In this document: positions 16,798 to 26,027 of the stretch, one piece after another
Numbering within the stretch: position 1 is the first letter of the stretch
Layout: every line of letters begins with the position of its first letter
Assembly (NCBI GenBank): GCA_964462865.1
Contig: CAYWZO010000001.1
Span: 1 to 64,000, forward strand
Direction of reading: 5' to 3'
Length of the DNA: 64,000 nucleotides
DNA from: Fen-1077 sp964462865
GTDB taxonomy: Bacteria; Chloroflexota; Dehalococcoidia; Dehalococcoidales; RBG-16-60-22
Translations under genes and position numbers: made by a program
The notes under the pieces: model-generated
What the model saw: the letters and a program-made list of their open reading frames with translations, nothing else
Told to the model about the DNA's origin: nothing
Database searches by the model: none

Positions 16798-16839
16798 ATG
16801 GCCAAGCCCGCAAGGGGGACAGGGCTAGATACGCTCTGA
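16798..16839 (+). CDS. Possible 13-residue leader peptide
   Basis: ATG 16798 opens a short frame encoding MAKPARGTGLDTL, ending at TGA 16837. The preceding AAGGAGGTGAT (16785-16794 region) is a near-perfect complement of the 16S 3' end at good spacing, better than the signal of the large gene that follows. It lies in the leader of the surface-protein gene. It may be a translated leader that controls or stabilises the mRNA, or a chance frame behind a ribosome-binding mRNA stabiliser. Confidence 0.45.
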   Translation: MAKPARGTGLDTL

Positions 16840-16943
16840 CAACAGCTTATAAGGGAAAATATCCCCGCAAGCAAGGTACAAATATTTGTGGGGACATATC
16901 ATAAAATAGCTTAAAAGCTACAAAGGAGAATAAATAAAAGTCG

Positions 16944-19900
16944 ATGAAAAAAACAATTAAAAGGTTTTGGGGGGTTGGACTTATCCTCATCATCATGTCC
17001 AGCCTTCTGGTAGTCCCTGCCCCGGTTTCCGGCAGCAACTACGCCTGGGGCAGCGAGGCAGGAGTACCTAACTCCACAACGAACCTGATACTGGGCCCGT
17101 CAGCCGGTCCCACCGGTTCCTTAACTATCTGGAACGGTGTTTACGATGTGGCCCAGACCGCCGATGGCTCAAAGATGTATGCGGTCGGGTATAACACCAC
17201 CAATACCACCAGCTACCTTTACGTATCAACCAACGGCGGCAGCACCTGGACGAAATGCAACGGAACGTTCCTTCCTTCCGGCGTTGCCTGGGATTATGTC
17301 GCCGTAGCGCCCGATGATGGCAACGTCGTCGCTGTCGGCGTGTCAGCCACACCCGCAGTCTACTTTTCCACCACCGGCGGCTCTGTCTTCTCCGATCTTT
17401 CCTATGGAGGCGCTTCAATCAACGACCTCCAGATTGCCCAGCAGAGCGGTCCTTACCGCTACGTCGCCGTAGCGGAAGATGACGCCCTTTACGTCTGGAA
17501 CTACGGCGCCACCGTACCCGCCTGGACCGATATCCTGGGTGGTGGTTTGTGGGCATTCTTTAACAACACCCCTGTTGACGTCGAAGCCATGGCCTTCTCC
17601 ACCAGCTTCGCCTCCGACCAGGCCATACTCTTCGTCACTGAAAATGCCACCGCTGTAGACCTTAACGTGGCTAGCTTCAATACGAGGACTTTCAACAGCG
17701 CCGTGGACACGACCTTCCCGAGGAACCTCGAAACCCACGGTACCGCTAGCAGCACCAAGGCCGAAATTTCGCTCGACCCGAACTTCTACCTTGGCGACGA
17801 GGCCACCCAGATAGGCTTTGTGGCCGCTTCTATCAGCGATGGTACGAGTGCGACTGGCGGCGTTTACCGGATCAGCACTTACACCTTCTCCGGCGGCGTT
17901 TACTCGCTGACCCAAATCATGAGCGGCTCCGACATGGGCAGCATCGCCTGGGACGGCACCAACCTGGTGACCGCTCCTTACGTTGCCTCGCAACTCACGG
18001 CGACAGCCACTACCATCTACCGCTCGAGCAATGCCCTGGCCTCGTCCGGCGTGACCTTCCTGCCCAGCTCCACGGCCAAGACGCCGACCACCGGCTTTGA
18101 AGCCAAGGTCATCTGGAACGGCGGGAACGTCCTGTGCATGTCCCGCGGCACCAACGGCGGCGTCGCCAAGTCCACCGACCTGGGCAAGTCCTTCAACGGC
18201 ATCGCCCTGCTCAACACCGACTGGTCTGATGTCGAAGATATATGGGTAAGCCCGGACGGCTCCGTGGTCTACCTGGTCACCGGCGACGGCACCGACCTCA
18301 ACATATGGCGCAAGATGAGCGGCTCCTGGCAGCGCGTCATGATTACGCCCGGAGCTACCGGCGTTGACTGGCTGGTCCGCGGCGCAGCGAGCGACCCGAC
18401 GGCCGTCGTGCTCGGCCTTCAGCATGGCAAGAACATGTACATCTCGACCGATTCCGGCGAGACCAAATGGACGGCACGCTCCTCTTCATATGATATCCAG
18501 GACATTGCCGTGGAGTCCAAGGATGTCATCTACGTCGGCCGCTACAACAACGGCGGAGTCATCAAGAGCACCAACGGCGCTTTCACCTGGGGCTCTTCGA
18601 AGGAAGCACTAACCACCGACACATGCTATAGCCTTACTCTACTTTCTGCCGGCAACCTGCTCGTCGGCGGTGCCACAGGCTATGTAGCCTACTCCACCGA
18701 CAGCGGATCAAGCTTCACCATGATTAGCTCCGCCATCGAATCTAGCCCTGGCAATACGCTGGTTACGGCGACAGGCCTGTCCGATGGCGACACAATCATC
18801 GCCGGGGGCAGCAGCTCCACCGCTGTCAAGAAGTGGATAATCGGCTCCAGCGTTTTATGGGTAACGGGGCAGACAGTCGGCAGTGTCGACGGCCTGGCAT
18901 TGGCTAGCGGCGTTCTCTATGCAAACTCCACTACCGACAATGCCACCTACAGGTTCCTCACCCCGACCATACCTCCATCCTCGATGTCGGCCACTGATAC
19001 CGTCAGCGCGTGCGGCGCCGCCAGCTTTACAACCCATGTCAACGGCCTCCAGGCGTCCACCGGCAGCACCAAGCTGTGGGCTATCACCACGTCCGGGATA
19101 AAGAGCTACACGGAGTACCTGGCCACCGCGGCTGACGCTGTTGCCCTCAGTTTCCCGACCGACGGCTACATGCTCCAGGTGAACAGCCTCAGCGGCAATC
19201 CCAACAACTTCACGTTCCAGTGGAAGAGCCCGCCAGCCATCTCGACAACCCAGGCCTACGGCTACGACATCTACGTTTACCTGGATTCCGTCGGTCTGAT
19301 TTCCGTTGGCAGTTCCACCGTCGGGGATACCCCTGCCGGCACTGTATCTAAAGCGTCAGCGGATGTCTTCACACCTATCCCCGGCACGACCTACTACTGG
19401 AGAGTCAGGGTGTCGGCTAACAGCCCTGTCAGGAGCGCCTGGTCAGAGATGCGGACCTTAACCGTTCAGCCTCTGGCGGCGTCCGTACCTGCTATCTCAT
19501 CACCGGCCAACGGCGCCACCATCAAGAACCAGAGCCCGGCTTTCTCCTGGTCGCCGGTAACCAGCTGCACCAAGTACGAGTTCCAGCTCTCCACCACGCC
19601 GACCTTCGGCACGACGGTCCTCACCGACACGCCTGCCTCGGCCGGCACGCTGGTGCCCGTCACCATCAAGCTGGAGAAGGGCAAGCAGTACTTCTGGAGA
19701 GTCAGAGCTCTCGAACCGGTGCAGGGCGACTGGTCAACCGTCGGCAACTTCATCGTTGCCGTGGATGAACCGGCACCGCCTTCACCAACACCTCCAGTAA
19801 CGATTACCCAGGTCCCGGCCCCGACCTTCACGATTCCTCCGGCTCAAGCGGCACCGACCTACACCCTGACGACGCCCGAGACCAAGGAAATCGCTCCGAC

Positions 19901-19985
19901 CTATATCTGGGCGATAATCATCATCGGCGCCATCCTGGTGATCGCGGTAATTGTCCTGATTGTCAGGACCAGACGTTCCGTCTAA
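16944..19985 (+). CDS. Secreted Asp-box beta-propeller surface protein, S-layer-like
   Basis: A 1,013-residue cell-surface protein. A signal peptide is clear (MKKTIKRFW then a hydrophobic core to about residue 30). Residues 30-720 contain repeated propeller blades with Asp-box-like motifs: YVSTNGGSTWTKC, STDLGKSFNG, YISTDSGETKW and YSTDSGSSFTM. Two fibronectin-like modules follow (each ending YYWRVR or YFWRVR, about 750-945). Next are a Pro/Thr-rich spacer (PSPTPPVTITQVPAPTFT) and a C-terminal membrane helix ending RTRRSV. It is thus anchored with most of the chain outside. The strong promoter, leader and terminator suggest high expression. BNR/Asp-box proteins are S-layer candidates in Dehalococcoides, and a similar role here is inferred. 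Confidence 0.85.
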   Translation: MKKTIKRFWGVGLILIIMSSLLVVPAPVSGSNYAWGSEAGVPNSTTNLILGPSAGPTGSLTIWNGVYDVAQTADGSKMYAVGYNTTNTTSYLYVSTNGGSTWTKCNGTFLPSGVAWDYVAVAPDDGNVVAVGVSATPAVYFSTTGGSVFSDLSYGGASINDLQIAQQSGPYRYVAVAEDDALYVWNYGATVPAWTDILGGGLWAFFNNTPVDVEAMAFSTSFASDQAILFVTENATAVDLNVASFNTRTFNSAVDTTFPRNLETHGTASSTKAEISLDPNFYLGDEATQIGFVAASISDGTSATGGVYRISTYTFSGGVYSLTQIMSGSDMGSIAWDGTNLVTAPYVASQLTATATTIYRSSNALASSGVTFLPSSTAKTPTTGFEAKVIWNGGNVLCMSRGTNGGVAKSTDLGKSFNGIALLNTDWSDVEDIWVSPDGSVVYLVTGDGTDLNIWRKMSGSWQRVMITPGATGVDWLVRGAASDPTAVVLGLQHGKNMYISTDSGETKWTARSSSYDIQDIAVESKDVIYVGRYNNGGVIKSTNGAFTWGSSKEALTTDTCYSLTLLSAGNLLVGGATGYVAYSTDSGSSFTMISSAIESSPGNTLVTATGLSDGDTIIAGGSSSTAVKKWIIGSSVLWVTGQTVGSVDGLALASGVLYANSTTDNATYRFLTPTIPPSSMSATDTVSACGAASFTTHVNGLQASTGSTKLWAITTSGIKSYTEYLATAADAVALSFPTDGYMLQVNSLSGNPNNFTFQWKSPPAISTTQAYGYDIYVYLDSVGLISVGSSTVGDTPAGTVSKASADVFTPIPGTTYYWRVRVSANSPVRSAWSEMRTLTVQPLAASVPAISSPANGATIKNQSPAFSWSPVTSCTKYEFQLSTTPTFGTTVLTDTPASAGTLVPVTIKLEKGKQYFWRVRALEPVQGDWSTVGNFIVAVDEPAPPSPTPPVTITQVPAPTFTIPPAQAAPTYTLTTPETKEIAPTYIWAIIIIGAILVIAVIVLIVRTRRSV

Positions 19986-20002
19986 CCCCTGACCTGATGG
20001 AC

Positions 20003-20057
20003 GACCTTGCCAAAAAGGTCAGAGAGCCCCGACCAAGCGTCGGGGCTCTCTCTTTTT
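20003..20057 (+). terminator. Strong tandem terminator
   Basis: A small hairpin GACCTT/AAGGTC (20003-20020) is followed at once by a perfect 12-bp stem, AGAGAGCCCCGA (20021-20032) with TCGGGGCTCTCT (20040-20051), then CTTTTT. It ends the surface-protein transcript before the convergent rel gene. Confidence 0.9.
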
Positions 20058-20090
20058 GTCGGGGGGAAATGGGGATGGGCTTTCAAAAAT

Positions 20091-22301
20091 CTATTTACTG
20101 CCCGGAGCGATATCGCCGGCGGCAGATGCCGGAGGCACGGGATGCCCGGTATCCGCCCTGGCGGCCTCGATGCCGACACGGCTCACGCTGAAAACACCCT
20201 TAACAGCGTCAATCTTCTTCAGTATCTGGCTCAACTGCGCCAGGCCTTTGGTCTCCAGGGTCATAAACATGGTGATGTTCTGGCCGTTACCGTTGGCCAG
20301 ACTCACCGAGGCGATATTTACCTTCTCTTCGGCAACGACGGTAGTGACATCACGCATCAGGCCGACCCTGTCCCAGGCATCCAACTGTATCTTCACCGGG
20401 TAAAGCAGGTCGCTCTGCCCCCACTCCACCGGGATGAGGCGCTCTTTTTCGTCCTCGTTAATGATGTTGTGGCAGTCCGCGCGGTGAATGCTGACGCCGC
20501 GGCTGCGCGTGATGTAGCCGATTATTTTATCGCCGGGGACCGGGTGGCAGCACTGGGCGATGTTGGTCATCAGGTCACCGACGCCCAGCACCTGCACCCC
20601 GGAGGGCACCTGTCTCAGCGGGGCGACCTCGGCGGCCTGTTCCTCTTCCTCTTCCTGGGCGGCCAGCTTGAGGACAATCTGGTGCGCGGTAACACTGCCG
20701 TTACCCACCGCTACATGAAAATCATCCAGGTTGGCATAACCAAAAAGCCCGGCCAGGACCTGGCGTTCGGTCTTAATGCCCAGCCTCCGCAGTTCCTTAT
20801 CCAGTATCTGCCGACCGCGCTCGATGTTCTCCGCCCGCGTCTGTTTGTTGAACCACTGCCTGATTTTAGTCATGGCGTGCGAGGTCCGGATATATCCCAG
20901 GTTGGGATTCAGCCAGTCCAGACTGGGCGCCCGGGCCCCCTTGGACGCGATAATTTCCACGACGTCCCCGTTCTTTAACTCATAGTTAAAGGGCACCAGT
21001 TTGCCGTTGACTTTAGCGCCGATGCAGCGGTGCCCCAGGTCCGTATGGACGCGGTAGGCAAAATCGAGAGGGGTAGCGCCCCGGGGCAGGTCTTTGATTT
21101 CGCCTTTGGGGGTATAGACAAATACCTGGTCGATAAAGATATCGGTCTTGACCGACTCTAAAAATTCCTCGGCCCCGGAGAGTTCGCGGTGCCACTCGAT
21201 GAGCTGGCGTAGCCAGGCAACCCTGTCTTCGAACATCATGTCCGTCTTGCTGCCTTCTTTATAGCGCCAGTGGGCCGCGACGCCGTACTCGGCGACATGA
21301 TACATCTCGCGGGTGAGAATCTGGATTTCCAGCGGGGTGGTGCCGAGGCACATCACCGCCGTGTGCAGCGCCTGGTAGCCGTTCGGCTTGGGATTGGAAA
21401 TATAGTCATCGAAAGTCTCGGGTAGCGGGTGCCACAGGCTATGAATGATACCAACGGCGCTGTAGCATTCCGCCAGATTGCCGACCAGCACCCTCATCGC
21501 CAGGAGGTCATAAATCTCATCGAAGTGCTTGCCGATGGCGGCATACTTTTTCATCTTCTGGTGGATGCTGTAAATATGCTTGGGCCGGCCGGAGATATCC
21601 GCCACCAGGCCCACCTTTTCAAACTCTTTTTTCAGGAGTTCAATCGCCCGGGCGATGAACTTTTCCCGCTGGATCCGTTTGGCGTCGACCAGACTGGCGA
21701 TTTGCTGGTATTCCTGCGGAAGTAAATAACGGAAGGAAAGGTCTTCAAGCTGCCATTTCAGTTCCCAGATTCCCAGCCGGTGAGCCAGCGGGGTATATAT
21801 TTCCAGTGTTTCCTGGGCGATACTCAATTGCCTCTCCCGGGGCAGGGCGTCCAGGGTGCGCATGTTGTGCAGCCGGTCGGCCAATTTGATAAAGACAACA
21901 CGCAGATCCTCGGCCATGGCCAGCAGCATCTTCCTCAAGTTTTCCGCCTGCGTGGCACTGGCGGCGGCGGCGGAAGACGTGAGAGCCACCTTACCAAGCT
22001 TGGTGGTACCGTCAACCAGCCTGGCTATTTCCTGCCCGAAGCGCGTCTCAATATCGGCGATGGGCAGGCCGGTGTCTTCGGGGATATCATGGAGCAGGGC
22101 TGCCGCCAGCGTACTGGCATCAAACTGAAGTTCGGCGAGGATGTAGGCCGTTTGCAGCGGGTGTTCCAGGAATGGCTCGCCGGACAGTCGTGTCTGTCCG
22201 TGGTGTTTTTCCGAGGCGAACAGATAAGCCGCCTCCACCACCCCTATCTTCTCGGCTGGCAGATAGTTCTTTATTTTCTCCAGAAGTACATTGAATTCCA
22301 T
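20091..22301 (-). CDS. rel: Bifunctional (p)ppGpp synthetase/hydrolase, Rel/SpoT
   Basis: Makes and degrades the stringent-response alarmone (p)ppGpp. In order: an HD hydrolase domain (HHGQTRLSGEPFLEH, LLHDIPEDTG, KLADRLHNMRTLDAL, all metal ligands present), the synthetase domain (GRPKHIYSIHQKM, YDLLAMRV, NGYQALHT, EIQILT), a TGS domain (VFVYTPKGEIKDLPRGATPLDFAY), a helical and zinc-finger-like region (AQCCHPVPGD, HRADCHN), and a C-terminal ACT domain. Both active sites look functional. I prefer the start MEFNVLL at 22301 (736 residues). The frame extends 30 residues further upstream (22391) with a less conserved-looking N-terminus, so the start is not certain. It is divergent from the mutase operon. 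Confidence 0.93.
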   Translation of the reverse strand: MEFNVLLEKIKNYLPAEKIGVVEAAYLFASEKHHGQTRLSGEPFLEHPLQTAYILAELQFDASTLAAALLHDIPEDTGLPIADIETRFGQEIARLVDGTTKLGKVALTSSAAAASATQAENLRKMLLAMAEDLRVVFIKLADRLHNMRTLDALPRERQLSIAQETLEIYTPLAHRLGIWELKWQLEDLSFRYLLPQEYQQIASLVDAKRIQREKFIARAIELLKKEFEKVGLVADISGRPKHIYSIHQKMKKYAAIGKHFDEIYDLLAMRVLVGNLAECYSAVGIIHSLWHPLPETFDDYISNPKPNGYQALHTAVMCLGTTPLEIQILTREMYHVAEYGVAAHWRYKEGSKTDMMFEDRVAWLRQLIEWHRELSGAEEFLESVKTDIFIDQVFVYTPKGEIKDLPRGATPLDFAYRVHTDLGHRCIGAKVNGKLVPFNYELKNGDVVEIIASKGARAPSLDWLNPNLGYIRTSHAMTKIRQWFNKQTRAENIERGRQILDKELRRLGIKTERQVLAGLFGYANLDDFHVAVGNGSVTAHQIVLKLAAQEEEEEQAAEVAPLRQVPSGVQVLGVGDLMTNIAQCCHPVPGDKIIGYITRSRGVSIHRADCHNIINEDEKERLIPVEWGQSDLLYPVKIQLDAWDRVGLMRDVTTVVAEEKVNIASVSLANGNGQNITMFMTLETKGLAQLSQILKKIDAVKGVFSVSRVGIEAARADTGHPVPPASAAGDIAPGSK

Positions 22302-22525
22302 AGTTTTCCGCCCCGGGCCGGAACCCTGGAGCTCTTTTCCCCTGATTAACATAAACACTGGCAATTTCAGTATAGCCCAAAAAACGGGCACTGTAAAATA
22401 CTGGCTTGGTCTTTTAATTGCATAAAATCCCCGGTTTTGATATTGTTTTCAGGGATAGATATAAAACGATAGCGACAAAGCCCAGATACGCGATGCCAAT
22501 TTAACCATCCCGGAGGCAGTATATC

Positions 22526-24178
<1,653 letters not shown>

Positions 24179-24182
24179 TTGC

Positions 24183-24320
24183 TGTCATTGCGAGACCATC
24201 CGCCGCAGGCGGAGGCGTGGCAATCTCTATCATTGAATTAATTTCATCATGGGGATTGCCGCATTGCTCTCTCTGTTTAACAACCTTGATTTATGAAAAA
24301 GGTCACTCCTAGCAATGACA
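24183..24320. repeat. Palindromic repeat within the mutase operon
   Basis: It begins TGTCATTGCGAG (24183-24194), the same border as the 16453 element, has CGTGGCAATC and GGGGATTGCC inner arms, and ends near AGCAATGACA (24311-24320). The right half is longer and less perfect than at 16453, so it is a diverged copy. It separates mcmA1 from the epimerase gene. Confidence 0.65.
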
Positions 24321-24371
24321 TTTGCAGGTATTAGCGATTACTCGTGAGAACAAGAAAGGGACAGTAATCCG

Positions 24372-24782
24372 ATGATAAAGCGGGTCCACCATATCGGCAT
24401 CGCGGTCAACAGCCTCAAGGAAAGCGCCGCCCTTTTTGAAAAAGTGCTGGGGGTCAAGGCGCATTACCACGACGCCCCCTGCCAGAAGGTGAGCGAGGCA
24501 GTCTTTAAAATCGGTGAAGGCGCGGAAATCGACCTCGTCGAGCCGACCGGCCCTGAAAGTACCGTGGCCAGGTTCCTGGAAAAGCGGGGGGAGGGGCTGC
24601 ACCACCTCGCTTTAGAGGTCGATAATGTAGATAACGAACTTAAAGTGCTGGAGAGTAAAGGCGTCCAGCTTATCGATAAAGAGGGGAGAGAGGGGGTGGC
24701 GGGGCAAATCGGTTTCCTCCACCCTAAATCGCTGGCCGGAGTACTGATTGAGCTCGTCCAGCCGGAAAAGGAAGGGAAATAA
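24372..24782 (+). CDS. mce: Methylmalonyl-CoA epimerase
   Basis: Converts (S)- to (R)-methylmalonyl-CoA, linking propionyl-CoA carboxylation to the mutase. It is a vicinal-oxygen-chelate fold protein of 136 residues, the usual size. Metal-site segments visible are RVHHIGIAVNSL at the N-terminus, GEGLHHLALEVDN in the middle and GVLIELVQP at the end. The tiny gap (6 bases) to the cobalamin-subunit gene downstream and the mutase subunit upstream make the assignment firm. The ribosome binding site is weak. Confidence 0.94.
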   Translation: MIKRVHHIGIAVNSLKESAALFEKVLGVKAHYHDAPCQKVSEAVFKIGEGAEIDLVEPTGPESTVARFLEKRGEGLHHLALEVDNVDNELKVLESKGVQLIDKEGREGVAGQIGFLHPKSLAGVLIELVQPEKEGK

Positions 24783-24788
24783 CAGGAA

Positions 24789-25199
24789 ATGAGCCAGAAA
24801 AAGATACGCGTACTTATCGCCAAGCCGGGACTGGACGGGCATGACCGCGGCGCTAAAGTGGTCGCCCGCGCCCTGCGGGACGCCGGCATGGAGGTCATCT
24901 ATACCGGCATCCGCCAGACACCGGAGATGATTGTCCAGGCGGCCCTGCAGGAGGACGTGGACGTCATCGGGTTGAGCTGTCTTTCCGGCGCTCACCTGGA
25001 GCTCTTCGGGGACGTGATGGCGGGGCTGGGGGAGAAGGGGCTGAAAGATATCAGCGTGGTGGCGGGGGGCATCATACCGGAGGACGATATCCCCGCGTTG
25101 GAGCAAATAGGCATTAAAGCCGTCTTTGGGCCGGGGACGCCCACTACCGAAATTGTTGCCTCGATTGAAAAGCTTGTTGCCGGTGGAAAACAGGATTAA
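24789..25199 (+). CDS. mcmA2: Methylmalonyl-CoA mutase cobalamin-binding subunit
   Basis: Stand-alone B12-binding domain (136 residues) that pairs with the catalytic chain at 22526. It carries the base-off cobalamin signature DGHDRG (DxHxxG), then GLSCLSGAH and VVAGGIIPEDD, with the Rossmann-like alternation of the family. Split mutases are common in archaea and some bacteria. Here the epimerase gene lies between the two mutase genes. The product would form the full mutase, which may serve propionate/succinate interconversion or branched-chain and odd-chain catabolism. No propionyl-CoA carboxylase or MeaB chaperone is in the window. Confidence 0.94.
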   Translation: MSQKKIRVLIAKPGLDGHDRGAKVVARALRDAGMEVIYTGIRQTPEMIVQAALQEDVDVIGLSCLSGAHLELFGDVMAGLGEKGLKDISVVAGGIIPEDDIPALEQIGIKAVFGPGTPTTEIVASIEKLVAGGKQD

Positions 25200-25219
25200 G
25201 ATACATCGCGGAGAGAAAA

Positions 25220-25651
25220 ATGACCGACCGTGAATTATCGACAGAAGAACTGGAAGAAGGCTCCGAACTTCACCTTGACTTCGATAAGGTATCGAAAGTA
25301 GCGGCAGAGGTCGCCGGTGTCATGCCCGCCGCCGTCCAGAACGTGGATACCAAAGAGGTCATTCTGGTTGCCTACGTGAATAAGGCAGCCTTCCAGAAAA
25401 GTATCGAGACCGGCATCGCTACCTTCTGGAGTACTTCGCGTAACGAACTCTGGGTAAAGGGCGCTACCTCGGGTAATGCCTTTGAACTGGTCGAGGTAAG
25501 GGTCAACGACGAGCAGAACGCACTGGTATATATCGTCCGACCGAAAGGCGAAGGTATCTGTCACACCCGTAACTCAAAAGGTCAAGCCCGCAACTGTTTT
25601 TACCGCAGGTTAAATACTGATACCGGTACGCTGGAAAACCTCGACCCCTAG
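25220..25651 (+). CDS. HisI-like phosphoribosyl-AMP cyclohydrolase family protein
   Basis: Resembles HisI, which opens the purine ring of PR-AMP in histidine synthesis, over most of its 143 residues: VQNVDTKEVILVAYVNK, ETGIATFWSTSRNELWVKG, ATSGN and ICHTR...NCFYRR. The segment that in HisI reads DxDxD (metal ligands, with a cysteine) is here VNDEQNA, so the magnesium site and one of the three zinc cysteines are missing. An N-terminal extension (about 35 acidic residues) and a short insertion in the last motif are also unusual. It follows the mutase operon on the same strand, with no other his gene nearby except hisS. It may be a diverged paralogue with another function. Confidence 0.7.
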   Translation: MTDRELSTEELEEGSELHLDFDKVSKVAAEVAGVMPAAVQNVDTKEVILVAYVNKAAFQKSIETGIATFWSTSRNELWVKGATSGNAFELVEVRVNDEQNALVYIVRPKGEGICHTRNSKGQARNCFYRRLNTDTGTLENLDP

Positions 25652-25855
25652 TTCCACGCTTTCAGGCTACGGAAGAACCTGTCCGGATTTTTACCAGAGA
25701 GCTCTATTAGCCTTCGGAGGCGACTCAGGTCATATTCTCCCTTCAACAATCCTTGATATCATCGAATCAATGATTTTGTGGGGAGGACAAAATGGTTCTA
25801 TGCTAAGTACTTATCTCTCTCAAAATATTCATTATTTATCTTTTTTTTACTTTTT

Positions 25856-25884
25856 TTGAACATTCTTTATCATGCATATACTAT
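25856..25884 (+). promoter_or_regulatory. Sigma-70-type promoter for the PilB-like gene
   Basis: TTGAAC (25856-25861), a 17-base spacer, then TACTAT (25879-25884), within an A/T-rich stretch. The predicted leader to the ATPase start is about 135 bases. Confidence 0.6.
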
Positions 25885-25948
25885 TTTCATGCTATATTGA
25901 ATTTGACCGTCAGAACGAGCAGCCACGCAGCCTGGAGGAAATAACTTA

Positions 25949-26005
25949 ATGAGATTTTCCCTTATTAAGTTAAAGTACTCTTCAGTAAAAACGGTTAAAA
26001 CTTAG
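25949..26005 (+). CDS. Possible 18-residue leader ORF
   Basis: GGAGG (25934-25938) is ten bases before an ATG that opens MRFSLIKLKYSSVKTVKT and stops at 26005, 22 bases before the ATPase gene, whose own ribosome binding site is poor. It could couple translation of the ATPase. It could also be chance, so the call is low. Confidence 0.3.
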   Translation: MRFSLIKLKYSSVKTVKT

Positions 26006-26027
26006 GTTTGGCAGATTATTAGCTAAT

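Larger units (their letters stand above)
25652..26027. other. Gene-free region before the PilB-like ATPase
   Basis: About 375 bases. The first half shows only weak hairpins. The second half is strongly A/T rich, contains the promoter at 25856-25884 and a tiny frame with a good ribosome binding site (25949-26005). No riboswitch was recognised. Confidence 0.5.

Noticed and set aside
20007..20978. A plus-strand frame opposite the rel gene
   Set aside because: Covers the terminator and the Rel C-terminal domains in antisense; no motif.
25652..25948. Possible riboswitch ahead of the PilB-like gene
   Set aside because: Weak hairpins only; I could not match c-di-GMP, SAM, glycine or other known aptamer cores.
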